Of a stretch of DNA of 35,246 nucleotides, positions 9,266-18,593 are shown in pieces. The notes beneath the pieces were generated by a model. That model ran no database searches. It was not told where the DNA came from and worked only from the letters and a program-made list of their open reading frames with translations. The stretch covers positions 1 to 35,246 of the forward strand of contig JAFGAY010000058.1 in assembly GCA_016933425.1 (NCBI GenBank), read 5' to 3'. Source of the stretch: Pirellulales bacterium (GTDB lineage Bacteria; Planctomycetota; Planctomycetia; Pirellulales; Thermoguttaceae). Within the stretch, counting starts at the first letter, position 1, and every line of letters begins with the position of its first letter. The position numbers and the translations under genes were made by a program.

Positions 9266-9643
9266 CCTATGCGTCGTCGAACCAATGGCAAAAGAAACCG
9301 ATCCACGGCGCCAGTATAACGAACCTCATGAGTCGAGCCAGTGACGGCGATGTTTTCGCACGGGAACGCGAATTGAAACGACCGAACAATCCACGGCTTA
9401 CTATACCACCCATCCATTGCAGCCGCCGCAGATACACAAAATGCCACATCCTTCCCAAAATTCCGATAGCATGACTGCCCAATCTCTGGCAAGAAAAAAC
9501 CGTCCCTCGATCTGGTCGCATCGACTTTTTCGGATGGGGGGAATGTTCCTCCCATGCCGATATCAACGATAAGTCGGATCGTCCGACCATCCACTAGGGA
9601 TCAGGACCTGGGTTCTCAAAACCACGCAGCGGGCCGGCCCGTC

Positions 9644-11347
9644 ATGTCGCACTCGGTCAAAAACCAACTTGCCGACTGGCTTTTCCGCGGAGCCGTGTTG
9701 ACACTGATTATTGCGGCCGCCGGCTGCACACCGATGCGCGACTATCTGGCCGGCGGATTCAAGGTCGGGCCTGACTACCAACCCCCGCCCGCCCGGGTCG
9801 CCCCCGACTGGATCGACGCCGCCGACGCGGACGTGAAGAGCCAGCCGGTTGACCTGGCCCGATGGTGGAGCGTTTTCCGCGATCCGGTGCTCGACGCCCT
9901 GGTCACGACGTCCGTGCGTCAAAACCTCACGCTCCGCGAGGCGGGCTGTCGCGTGCTCCAGGCCCGAGCGGCTAGGGCCATCGCCGCCGGCAACCTGTTT
10001 CCGCAGCAACAGCAGGCCGTCGGCGCGTTCGGCCGCAACGCCTTAAGCACGGCGGCGGCCAACACGCAGTTTCTTTCCCAGACGTTTTACGACCAGTGGG
10101 ACGCCGGTTTCAATCTGGCCTGGGAACTCGACTTTTGGGGCCGTTTCCGCCGCGCGATCGAGGCGGCCGACGCCGAGTTGGCGGCATCGGTGGCCGACTA
10201 CGACCAGGTGACCGTCACCCTGCTGGGCGACATCGCGGCGACCTACGTCGAAATTCGCACGCTCCAGGAGCGTATCGCCCTGGCCCAAGCCAACGTCAAA
10301 CTCCAGCGCGAAACCTACACAATCGCCGACGCTCGGTTTCGCGGCGGCCAGGTGAGCGAGCTCGACGTCGACCAGGCCACGAGCACCCTGGCCCAAACCG
10401 AGGCCCTGATTCCCCAGCTCGAACTCCAGCGCCGCGAGGCCTCGAACCGGTTGTGCGTGTTGTTGGGCATTCCGCCGACCGATCTCGACGCCGTGCTCGG
10501 CGCCGGTCCCATTCCCTCGACGCCGACCCAGGTGGTCGTCGGCATTCCGGCCGATCTGTTGTGCCGCCGGCCCGACCTGCGCCGCGCCGAACGTCAGGTT
10601 GCCGCCGAAAGCGCCCGGGTCGGCATCGCCACGGCCGAACTCTATCCCCACATTGGCATCACCGGCACGCTCGCCTACTCGGCCGAGAATTTCCGCGACC
10701 TGTTCGACAGCGCGGCGTTTCAGGGCACGGTCGGCCCGTCGTTCCGCTGGAACATTTTGAACTACGGCCGGCTCATCAACGCCGTTCGCCTGCAAGACGC
10801 CCGGTTGGCCGAGCGGATCGTCGCCTATCAGAACCTCGCGCTTCGGGCCAACGCAGAAGCCGAAAACGGCATTACCCGATTCCTGCGCGGCCGCCAGCGC
10901 GCCCAGGCGCTGGCCAGGAGCGTGGACGCCTCGCAGCGCGCGGTTCGCGTCGCCCTGGCCCAATATCGGGGCGGCATCATCGACTTCAATTGGGTTGCCA
11001 TCGTCGAAAAGAACCTGGTCGACCAACAGGAGCTGCTGGCCCAGGCCCAAGGCGAAACGACCCTCGGCCTGGTCCAGATTTACCGCGCGTTGGGTGGTGG
11101 CTGGGAAAGCTTCCATCAGGCGCCGTGCGTCGCGGCCGTGGGAGCCACGAGTCCCGCGGCGTCCGCGACCGACCCGACCGGCCTACCGATTCCCGAACCG
11201 CTTCCCGCCCCGGAAGCCGAGCCGGCGACGACCGCCCAGCCCGTCCAGGCCGCGTCGCAAACCACTTGGAATCCAACCGCCGGCCTGCCTGTCTTCCGCG
11301 CGCCCCAATCGGTCAACTCGCAGCCCGCCGCCGGACCCGAACTGTGA
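9644..11347 (+). CDS. Efflux transporter outer membrane lipoprotein, NodT/OEP family
   Basis: MSHSVKNQLADWLFRGAVLTLIIAAAGC lipobox, FKVGPDYQPPPA, WW..F.DPVLDALV; repeated OEP domains; PADLLCRRPDLRRAERQVAAESARVGIATAELYPHIGITG is diagnostic of NodT family. Confidence 0.93.
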   Translation: MSHSVKNQLADWLFRGAVLTLIIAAAGCTPMRDYLAGGFKVGPDYQPPPARVAPDWIDAADADVKSQPVDLARWWSVFRDPVLDALVTTSVRQNLTLREAGCRVLQARAARAIAAGNLFPQQQQAVGAFGRNALSTAAANTQFLSQTFYDQWDAGFNLAWELDFWGRFRRAIEAADAELAASVADYDQVTVTLLGDIAATYVEIRTLQERIALAQANVKLQRETYTIADARFRGGQVSELDVDQATSTLAQTEALIPQLELQRREASNRLCVLLGIPPTDLDAVLGAGPIPSTPTQVVVGIPADLLCRRPDLRRAERQVAAESARVGIATAELYPHIGITGTLAYSAENFRDLFDSAAFQGTVGPSFRWNILNYGRLINAVRLQDARLAERIVAYQNLALRANAEAENGITRFLRGRQRAQALARSVDASQRAVRVALAQYRGGIIDFNWVAIVEKNLVDQQELLAQAQGETTLGLVQIYRALGGGWESFHQAPCVAAVGATSPAASATDPTGLPIPEPLPAPEAEPATTAQPVQAASQTTWNPTAGLPVFRAPQSVNSQPAAGPEL

Positions 11348-11407
11348 ACCACAAGCAACAGCGGCCATCACCTTTTTTGGTCCACGACGCGTGGCCGGGA
11401 GGACATC

Positions 11408-12760
11408 ATGCCAAAACCCACTGACATTCGTTTGATCGAGGTTACGAACCAAACCGAGCATTTCAATTACCGAACCCCCATCAAGTTCGGGGGGCGCGTG
11501 GTCGACGACCTGGTGTTGAGGCACGTAGCCGTCGACGTCGAAACCCGAGACGGACGCCGAGGGCGAGGATTCGGCTCCATGCCCGTGGGCAACGTCTGGG
11601 CCTGGCCGAGCCGGAAGGTTCCGGCCGACCGGACGCTGGCGGCAATGATCGCTTTGGGCGAGCGCCTTACGCGCGACGCAAACCAGTGCGGATCGTTCGG
11701 CCATCCGTTGGAGATCGCGCACGAGTTGGCCGAATCTTACGGGCCGGCCGCCGACGCCGTCGCGACGGAAGCCGACCTGGCCGAACCGATGCCGCGTCTC
11801 GCCCAAATCGTGACCGCCAGCCCGTTGGAAGCCGCCATTCACGACGCCCACGGCAAGGCCCTGGGACAAAACTCCTATAATCTGCTGGGAGCCGAGTTCG
11901 TCAACCGCGACATCGGCGACTACCTGGGCGCCGAGTTCGCCGGAGAATATCTCGACCGCTACACGCTCCGCGAGCCGAAGGCGTCGATGCCCCTTTACCA
12001 CTTGGTCGGAGCATTGGATCCGTTGACCGACGGCGACGTATCACGGCCGGTTGGCGACGGGCTGCCGGAAACGTTGGCCGATTGGATTTCTTACAACGGC
12101 CTGACGCATTTGAAGATCAAGCTCAACGGCGACAACCTGGCGTGGGACGTCGACCGCGTTCTCGCGATCGAGCAAGTGGCGGCCGAAATCCAACGCAAGC
12201 GAGGGCAATCTGAGTGGTTCTACTCGGCCGATTTCAACGAAAAGTGCGCCGACGTCCAGTACGTGCTCGACTGGCTGGCCAAGGTCGGCGAATGCTCGCC
12301 CCAGGCGCTCGATCGGCTGCAATACATCGAACAACCCACGCACCGCGACTTAAAGGCCCACCCTGGAAACAAGATGCACAAGGCGGCCAAGATAAAACCG
12401 GTCGTGATCGACGAATCGCTGATCGACTACGAAACCTTTCTGCTGAGCCGGGAGTTGGGCTACTCGGGCGTCGCGCTAAAGGCGTGCAAGGGACACGGCG
12501 AGGCCCTGCTCATGGGCGCGGCCGCACAAAAATTCGGCATGTTCCTCTGCGTACAGGACCTCACGTGCCCGGGCCGTTCATTCCTGCACTCGGCATCGCT
12601 AGCCGCACGAATTCCGACCGTGGCGGCCATCGAAGGCAACGGACGGCAATACTGTCCGGTCGCAAACGCCGAGTGGGCCTCGCGATTCCCCAGCATGTTC
12701 CAAATCACCAACGGCACGGTCGGCACGTCCGTGCTCGAGGGACCCGGCTTGGGGTTTTGA
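11408..12760 (+). CDS. Enolase superfamily protein (mandelate racemase/muconate lactonizing enzyme-like)
   Basis: HLKIKLNGDNLAWDVDRVLAIEQV (KxK), YSADFNEKC, YIEQPTHRDLK, PVVIDESLIDYETFLLSRELGYSGVALKACKGHGEAL follow MR/MLE enolase-superfamily layout. Confidence 0.85.
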   Translation: MPKPTDIRLIEVTNQTEHFNYRTPIKFGGRVVDDLVLRHVAVDVETRDGRRGRGFGSMPVGNVWAWPSRKVPADRTLAAMIALGERLTRDANQCGSFGHPLEIAHELAESYGPAADAVATEADLAEPMPRLAQIVTASPLEAAIHDAHGKALGQNSYNLLGAEFVNRDIGDYLGAEFAGEYLDRYTLREPKASMPLYHLVGALDPLTDGDVSRPVGDGLPETLADWISYNGLTHLKIKLNGDNLAWDVDRVLAIEQVAAEIQRKRGQSEWFYSADFNEKCADVQYVLDWLAKVGECSPQALDRLQYIEQPTHRDLKAHPGNKMHKAAKIKPVVIDESLIDYETFLLSRELGYSGVALKACKGHGEALLMGAAAQKFGMFLCVQDLTCPGRSFLHSASLAARIPTVAAIEGNGRQYCPVANAEWASRFPSMFQITNGTVGTSVLEGPGLGF

Positions 12761-12790
12761 AAGAGACGGCACATCAGCCGTCTGGAGAAT

Positions 12791-12901
12791 TTCCTTTTTT
12801 CCTTCTTTCACAATAACAAATGCCATGGGTAAACGACGTGTTGCTCAAGAGCAAGCTTGGCATTTTCATGCAATTGTCAGGCACGGGAGTGCCTGACCTA
12901 C
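12791..12901 (+). repeat. ~110-bp direct repeat unit A (pyrimidine tract plus palindrome)
   Basis: TTCCTTTTTTCCTTCTTTCACAATAACAAATGCCATGGGTAAACGACGTGTTGCTCAAG...ATGCAATTGTCAGGCACGGGAGTGCCTGACCTAC, closely similar to 12911-13023. Confidence 0.85.
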
Positions 12902-12910
12902 GATTACTTT

Positions 12911-13023
12911 TTCCATTTTTCCTTCTTGCACAATGACTATCGCCTCGGGCAACCGATGTGTTGCTCAAAAGAAAGTATGGCGATTGTTCATGCAATTGTC
13001 AGGCACGGGAGTGCCTGACCTAC
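12911..13023 (+). repeat. ~110-bp direct repeat unit B
   Basis: TTCCATTTTTCCTTCTTGCACAATGACTATCGCCTCGGGCAACCGATGTGTTGCTCAAA...ATGCAATTGTCAGGCACGGGAGTGCCTGACCTAC; offset from unit A is 120-122 bp; its last 32 bp match unit A exactly. Confidence 0.85.
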
Positions 13024-13037
13024 CCTCTACCCCATGC

Positions 13038-14858
13038 TCAAAACATTATGCCTGAGCCGATGGGGAACTCGTCTGAAACTTTGACCGGCAGTTTGCCTGT
13101 TGGTTTGATCTGGCCCTTGAGTAGCCGGATGAACGCGTCGGCGTGGATGGTTTGGTTGCCGTACCAGCCCGACTCACCGTAGCCGACGACGAAGGCGGCC
13201 GCGTCCTTCATGCTCGGCGCGAAGTGTGGGTTGCCGTACGACATGACGACCGTCGCGGCCGGCTGGAGTCGGATCAGCTCGTCGACCAGCGTTCGCTGGG
13301 CCGCCGGCATGGGGGCCGGGTCGCCGTAGGGATCGCGCTGGCAGAAAAGCGAAACCACGACCAGGTCGGCCGTCTTTGCCGCTTCGAGCGCCTGGGCGCC
13401 ACGATCCTCGGGCGCATCCTTCGCTCCCAGCGCGAAATGCTCGACTCTCGGAAGCGCCGCCGCCAGCTTCGACGCTACCACGTCGACGTTCGGGTCCTCG
13501 GGCTTTTTCTGAATGCTCACGTGAACGACTTTCTTGAACCGGCCGGCGTCGGCCGGGAAGAACCCGCCATTGACCAGCACCGTCAACGATCGGTCGGCGA
13601 CCGTGTTCAACAACGCCAGATGCTCCGCGTTTTGCACGATCCCGGGAATCTTTTCGAGATCGACGAGCCGATTTTGGTGCAGATTGAGCCTCGCCTTCCA
13701 ATACAAAATCTTTCGGACCGACTGGTTGATTCGCTCCTCGGAAATTTCGCCCGCGCGGACCGCCTCGACGAGTCCCCCGACCGTCGCGGCGACGTCGGCC
13801 GGCTTGAGCACCGCGTCGTGCCCGGCGGCGACGGCCATGACGCACGCCTTGACGGGCCCGAATCGCTCGACGACCGCGGGATACCACATGTCGTCGGTCG
13901 TCACGATGTTCTTGAAACCGAGCCGATCCTTGAGCCAGCCGGTAACGAGCTTCTCGTTGACGCTCGCCGGCAGTTCCGAGCCCTCGGTGACCGACGGCGC
14001 GGCGACGTGCTCGGTCATGATGTAAACCACGCCCGCGTCGATGGCCGCCTTGAAGGCGCGAAATTCCTCGGCCTCGATCCGCTCGGCCGGCTTGGGGTTC
14101 ACGCTGAACTGCGTGCCGGGAATCGGGTCGACGTCGCCGCGGCCCGGAAAGTGCTTCGCCGTCGCGATCAGCCCGTTTTCCTGCGAGCCGCGAATGTAGG
14201 CGGCGGCCATTCGGCCGACCAGTTCGATATCGCCCCCGAACGATCGCACGCTCGAAGTGGGCCGGTCGGGCCGGGTCGACACGTCGACCACGGGCGAATA
14301 CGTGATATGCACGCCGCACGCCCGCCCCTGCTCGGCCCCCGCCTTGCCCACCGCGTAGGCGATTTCCTCCGAGCCGATCGCGGCCAGGGCCATGATGCCG
14401 GGAAATTCGGTCGCCCCGGTCAACTGTTGCCCGGGCCCACCCTCGAAATCCATCGACACGAACAGGGGCAGCGCCGATTCTCGCTGGAGCCGATTCATCA
14501 GCGCCGCCGTCTCGACGGGCGTTCCGCCGTAGACCACGACCGCGCCGATTTGGCCCTTGCGAGCCAGGTCGAGCATCTTGGCGAACTCCGCCGAATCCTC
14601 GGCCAGGTCGCCGCGCATCTGCTCGCAGATCATCTGGCCGATTTTCTGTTCGAGCGTGAGCTTGCCGAGCGTTTCACCAGCCCAACGCGCCGCCTCGGCG
14701 TCCGAAGCGGCAAGACCAACGGCCGCCGCTCCGGGCGCGGCCGATTCGCCGGCCGCAGAACCGGTTCCCGCCCGATCGCCCGAACCCTCTTCCCGAGCAC
14801 TGCACGCACAGGCCAACAAACCAACGCAAGAAAGAACGGCTAGATGCTTGATTTTCAT
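13038..14858 (-). CDS. Glycoside hydrolase family 3 lipoprotein (NagZ-like, atypical active-site loop)
   Basis: Lipoprotein signal MKIKHLAVLSCVGLLACAC; GH3 motifs EQKIGQMICEQM, SMDFEGGPGQQL, ATAKHFPGRGDVDPIPGTQF, IVTTDDMWYPAV. Confidence 0.88.
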   Translation of the reverse strand: MKIKHLAVLSCVGLLACACSAREEGSGDRAGTGSAAGESAAPGAAAVGLAASDAEAARWAGETLGKLTLEQKIGQMICEQMRGDLAEDSAEFAKMLDLARKGQIGAVVVYGGTPVETAALMNRLQRESALPLFVSMDFEGGPGQQLTGATEFPGIMALAAIGSEEIAYAVGKAGAEQGRACGVHITYSPVVDVSTRPDRPTSSVRSFGGDIELVGRMAAAYIRGSQENGLIATAKHFPGRGDVDPIPGTQFSVNPKPAERIEAEEFRAFKAAIDAGVVYIMTEHVAAPSVTEGSELPASVNEKLVTGWLKDRLGFKNIVTTDDMWYPAVVERFGPVKACVMAVAAGHDAVLKPADVAATVGGLVEAVRAGEISEERINQSVRKILYWKARLNLHQNRLVDLEKIPGIVQNAEHLALLNTVADRSLTVLVNGGFFPADAGRFKKVVHVSIQKKPEDPNVDVVASKLAAALPRVEHFALGAKDAPEDRGAQALEAAKTADLVVVSLFCQRDPYGDPAPMPAAQRTLVDELIRLQPAATVVMSYGNPHFAPSMKDAAAFVVGYGESGWYGNQTIHADAFIRLLKGQIKPTGKLPVKVSDEFPIGSGIMF

Positions 14859-15024
14859 GGAATCCTCGAAGAATGTGCCGCTTGACTACTTCAACCGAAC
14901 AAACCACGCCAACCATTAGGGTCAGTCATCGTGCTTGTCCAATCATTGTAACATCACCACCGCAGGTGTCCAACGGCCACGACGATGCGTGGTTCTCCCT
15001 ATCATCGCGTAGGTTGGCCCGGCG

Positions 15025-17190
15025 TCACGCGCAATCGGAGCGGCACTCATGACGGTCGTCCTCGCGAGCAACAACCCGGAGAGACGGCGGCGTGATCTTG
15101 GACAACTCGGTCGTTGCACTCGCGGCCCAGCGAGCCAGGGCGAGCAGCGGGAAGTAGACGCGGTAGTAATGATAACGGAGATAGAAGACCTGGGGAAAAC
15201 CCGTGCCGGTGAACTCGGGTTCGTCCCAAATGCCATCGGTCGTCTGGCGGTCGACCAGAAATTGGACGGCCCGGGTCACGGCCGGATGGTCCTCCAACCC
15301 GGCGGCCATGAGGCCGAGCATGGCCCAAGCGGTCTGCGACGGCGTTTCGGAGCCGTCGCCGGGAGTGCCGTGCGACTCGTACGTGTCGGCCGATTCACCC
15401 CAACCGCCCGATGGCTTCTGGCACGAAAGAAGCCAATTGACGCCTCGGGCAACCATCGGGTCGCCGGCCGGCACTCCGACAGCCGCCAGCCCGCCGAGCA
15501 CCTCGCCCGTGCCGTAGATATAGTTCACGCCCCAGCGGCCGAACCAGCTTCCGTTGGCTTCCTGCGAGCGGCGCAAATAGGCGACCGCGCAATCGACGGC
15601 CGGATCGCCTACCCGAAGTCCCAACTCGCCCAGCGTACCGAGCACGTGGCCGGTCAGGTCGGGCGTGCTTGGGTCTATCATCGCGTTATGATCGGCGAAG
15701 GGCACATGGCAGAGAAACCGCCGATCGTTGTTCCGGTCGAACGCGCCCCAGCCGCCGTCGCGGTTTTGCATCGCCAGAAGCCAGTCGAATCCCCGCTCGA
15801 TCGCCTTGGTGGAACGGTCGAGTCGGGCCACGCCGACCTCGGCGGGCTCTGCGGTCGCCGGTTCGGTCAGCCGCAAATCGGGCGGCAGCGCGTCGGCCGA
15901 CTCGCCGTTCTTTCCAAACTGGGTTTGCAGCGCCGCCAGCGCCAGCGCCGTGTCGTCGTTGTCGGGATAGAAATCGTTGTGATACTCGAAGGCCCAACCG
16001 CCCGGCTCAGCCGAAACCGTATCCGACCAGTCGCCGGGCGTGAGAATTTGCTTGTCCAGCAGCCAATCGACGCCTCGGGCCAGTGCCGGATGGTCGCGCC
16101 GGAGACCCGCGGCGGCCAGCGAACGAATCACCAGCGCCGTATCCCAAACGGGCGATTTGCACGGCTGCAACCGCAGGGTGTCGCACTCCTCGTCCTCGAT
16201 CGCCAGCGCTTCGAGTTGATCGAGGCATTCGGCCAGCTCGGGGCTGTGCTCGGCGTGGCCCAACGCGCGCAAGGCGACGGCGCTGAAAACGATCGGCGGA
16301 AAAATGGCGCCCAGCCCGTCGCTGCCGGCGAACCGTTTGAGCATCCACGCCTCGGCCCGGCGGATCGCACGGCGGCGCAGCGGCGTGAAACCCCGGCGCT
16401 GGCACCATTTGAGCGTCGAGTCGACCGCGCGGAAGAAACGGTCCCAACCGAACCAGCCCGTATCGCTGTCCGTTCCCGCGCCGCGCAGCGGCGGCCAGTC
16501 CTCGGGCTCGCGGACGAATAGCTCGCGAATGCCTTGCTCCTCGTCGAGCCGGCGCGCCGGGCGGAGGGCCGACACGATCGAAAGAGGAACAATCATCGTC
16601 CGCGACCAAGCACTGACCGACAGCAGATTGACCGGAAACCACTTGGGCAGCAGCATCACTTCCGGCGGCACGGCCGGCGTTTGCTCGTAGGAAATCTGGC
16701 CCAACAACGCCAGATAGAATCGCGTGTAGCTGTTGACCACATCGGCGCCGCCGTGGGCGAGGATCGCCCGACGCGCACGCTGCATGTACTCGGCGCTCGG
16801 ATCGTGGCCGGTGAGCTTCAAGGCGAAATAGGCCTTCACGCTGCCGCTCGGTTCGTGCCGCCCACCCGGATACATGGCCCAACCACCCTCGGGCAACTGG
16901 GTCTCGACAAGACGGTTGGCGGCGCGGCGCGCGCGGTCGGAATGCTCGCGCCCGAAGAAGGCCAACAGAAGAATGTACTCGCTCTCCAGAATGGAATCGC
17001 CTTCGAGTTCCGCAACCCAATGGCCATCGTCGTGCTGCGCGGCGAGCAGCCACTGACGCGCCGCGGCAATCGCGGCGCGCGCCGGCACGATCAATCGTCG
17101 GGCGGCCAGGGGGTCGGGCTCGCTCGGCGCGGGCGATGATCCCGGTTGACCCACCGCGAGACGATTTCTCCCCTCCGACAAAGTCTTCAT
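15025..17190 (-). CDS. shc: Squalene-hopene cyclase
   Basis: DXDD motif in FYPDNDDTALALAALQ; multiple QW motifs (QNRDGGWGAF, QEANGSWFGRWGVNYIYGTGEVL, QKPSGGWGESADTY, QTTDGIWDE). Start taken at MKTLSEGR (17190); an upstream in-frame ATG at 17259 is possible. Confidence 0.95.
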   Translation of the reverse strand: MKTLSEGRNRLAVGQPGSSPAPSEPDPLAARRLIVPARAAIAAARQWLLAAQHDDGHWVAELEGDSILESEYILLLAFFGREHSDRARRAANRLVETQLPEGGWAMYPGGRHEPSGSVKAYFALKLTGHDPSAEYMQRARRAILAHGGADVVNSYTRFYLALLGQISYEQTPAVPPEVMLLPKWFPVNLLSVSAWSRTMIVPLSIVSALRPARRLDEEQGIRELFVREPEDWPPLRGAGTDSDTGWFGWDRFFRAVDSTLKWCQRRGFTPLRRRAIRRAEAWMLKRFAGSDGLGAIFPPIVFSAVALRALGHAEHSPELAECLDQLEALAIEDEECDTLRLQPCKSPVWDTALVIRSLAAAGLRRDHPALARGVDWLLDKQILTPGDWSDTVSAEPGGWAFEYHNDFYPDNDDTALALAALQTQFGKNGESADALPPDLRLTEPATAEPAEVGVARLDRSTKAIERGFDWLLAMQNRDGGWGAFDRNNDRRFLCHVPFADHNAMIDPSTPDLTGHVLGTLGELGLRVGDPAVDCAVAYLRRSQEANGSWFGRWGVNYIYGTGEVLGGLAAVGVPAGDPMVARGVNWLLSCQKPSGGWGESADTYESHGTPGDGSETPSQTAWAMLGLMAAGLEDHPAVTRAVQFLVDRQTTDGIWDEPEFTGTGFPQVFYLRYHYYRVYFPLLALARWAASATTELSKITPPSLRVVAREDDRHECRSDCA

Positions 17191-17428
17191 AGCAGTATCC
17201 GTATCTGCTGATTGTTTCTTCCATGAAATGCCGCCGACCAAGCGGCCCCATCGCGGCACAACGCGTCCGGTAGCTTATGCAATCGAGGGGCAACTGGCAA
17301 GAGAAGTCGAAAATACGAGCCAAGAAGCCGGAAGGGAAAAGGAAGACGCGGGAGAGTAAGAAACGAAAAAGGATTGTGCCGGGTGGCCGCCGGCCGAGCC
17401 TTTTCACTCTTTCGGATAAGATATGTAT

Positions 17429-17541
17429 AAAAAAGAAAAAAGAGAAAAGGGGGAAAGGGGGAATAATGAATAAAACACTGTTCGATACTTATATCAACTC
17501 CGTTGCTTTCCCTTTTTCCCTCTTTCCCATTTTTCCTTCTT
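17429..17541. repeat. Imperfect polypurine/polypyrimidine inverted repeat
   Basis: 35-nt all-purine run 17429-17463 and near-pure pyrimidine run 17506-17541 that is roughly its reverse complement, ~42-nt spacer. Confidence 0.6.
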
Positions 17542-17608
17542 ACACATGGCTGGTTCCTGAATAAAAACCATGTGTTGTCAATTCGTGGTGCATTTCATTG
17601 CTTGTCAG
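17524..17608 (+). repeat. Degenerate third copy of the 12791/12911 repeat unit, lacking the terminal palindrome
   Basis: TTCCCATTTTTCCTTCTTACACATGG...AACCATGTGTTGTCAA...CATTGCTTGTCAG parallels TTCCATTTTTCCTTCTTGCACAATG...AACCGATGTGTTGCTCAA...CAATTGTCAG. Confidence 0.5.
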
Positions 17609-17680
17609 AATCATGCGTGAATCGGTATAATGGGCAACTTGGGGTTTGTGCGGTATTCGTATCCCTCCGAGGTTTGGGTC

Positions 17681-18490
17681 ATGTTGACAGATACGTTTCG
17701 GTTGGCCGTTCCGGCTGTGGTCTTAATGATTCTTTTCGGGGGAGACGCCATGATTTGGGCAGGAGAAAACACGGTGATCGGGCAAGGTGCGTTCGAAAAG
17801 CGGACCTATCGCGATGCGCAGGGCGCGGAGCTGCCCTATTTATGGCTGGCGCCCGCCAAGCCGAGCGGCAACGAACCATCGGGCCATCCATTGTTGGTGT
17901 TTTTGCACGGCCGAGGCGAGCGGGGCACGGACAACCAGGCACAGCTTACCCATGGCGAGGCGATCATGCGCTCGGCGGCCGTCGAGCACGGCGCGTTCGT
18001 GCTCGTGCCGCAATGCCCGCCGAAGCGGCGATGGAACTGCCGCAAGTCAAAAGACACGGATCGCACGCTGACGCCCGAACCGTCCGTGCCGTTGCGGATG
18101 GTCTCGGAGTTGATTCGGCAGTTGAAGAAAGACCACCCGATCGACGCGGATCGGGTTTATCTGATGGGGCTGTCGATGGGTGGATATGGCACGTGGGAAT
18201 TTGCCCAGCGCTGGCCCGAGGTCGTTGCTGCAATTGTTCCCATCTGCGGCGGCGGCGACGTGGCCCGCGCGTCGCGTCTTGCCCGAGTGCCGATTTGGGC
18301 GTTTCACGGCGCGGCCGATTCCGTGGTGCCGGTAAGTCGATCGCGCGACATGATCCGTGCGGTGAGGGAGGCCGGCGGCAAGCCGAAGTACACGGAATAT
18401 GACGGCGTGGACCACGATTCCTGGCGCCGCGCGTTCGCCGAGCCGGGGCTGCTCGAGTGGCTGTTTGCCCAACGACGCCCCGGCAAATGA
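17681..18490 (+). CDS. Secreted alpha/beta hydrolase (dienelactone hydrolase/esterase-like)
   Basis: Signal-like MLTDTFRLAVPAVVLMILFGGDAMIWA; LLVFLHGRGERG oxyanion segment, GLSMGGYGTW nucleophile elbow, AFHGAADSVVPV, DGVDHDSW histidine. Confidence 0.88.
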   Translation: MLTDTFRLAVPAVVLMILFGGDAMIWAGENTVIGQGAFEKRTYRDAQGAELPYLWLAPAKPSGNEPSGHPLLVFLHGRGERGTDNQAQLTHGEAIMRSAAVEHGAFVLVPQCPPKRRWNCRKSKDTDRTLTPEPSVPLRMVSELIRQLKKDHPIDADRVYLMGLSMGGYGTWEFAQRWPEVVAAIVPICGGGDVARASRLARVPIWAFHGAADSVVPVSRSRDMIRAVREAGGKPKYTEYDGVDHDSWRRAFAEPGLLEWLFAQRRPGK

Positions 18491-18523
18491 CTTTCGGGCA
18501 TGGACGAAGGTAAAAAGTTAGAC

Positions 18524-18593
18524 CGGATTTACAAGATTAACAAGATATACGGAATGATTTTTTTGACATCCTGTTCATCTTGTCAATCCTGTC
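18524..18593. repeat. Inverted repeat of the GATTTACAAGATTAACAAGAT / CATCCTGTTCATCTTGTCAATCCTGTC type
   Basis: Arm 18524-18550 and arm 18565-18593 are imperfect reverse complements built from ~9-nt periodic phrases (ATTTACAAG, ATTAACAAG), between convergent genes. Confidence 0.75.

Noticed and set aside
9250-9594. 114-aa minus-strand ORF upstream of the PEP-CTERM gene
   Set aside because: Lies in the divergent intergenic region, no motifs; overlapping alternative frames are equally open.
12774-12995. 73-aa minus-strand ORF with an internally repeated peptide (LLSNTS..ARG..HCARRK)
   Set aside because: The peptide repeat is a by-product of the duplicated DNA repeat units; no RBS seen.
12791-13023. 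CRISPR or IS terminal repeats
   Set aside because: Only two diverged direct units with a shared palindrome, no spacers and no transposase gene between or beside them.
13143-14843. 566-aa plus-strand ORF antisense to the GH3 gene
   Set aside because: Composition dominated by R/H/D/G typical of antisense GC-rich frames; sense strand is clearly GH3.
15049-16521. 490-aa plus-strand ORF antisense to squalene-hopene cyclase
   Set aside because: No domain features; sense strand has QW and DXDD motifs.
17277-17564. 95-aa lysine-rich ORF (MQSRGNWQEKSKIRAKKPEGKRK...)
   Set aside because: Encoded by polypurine/polypyrimidine low-complexity DNA; no ribosome binding site or homology recognised.
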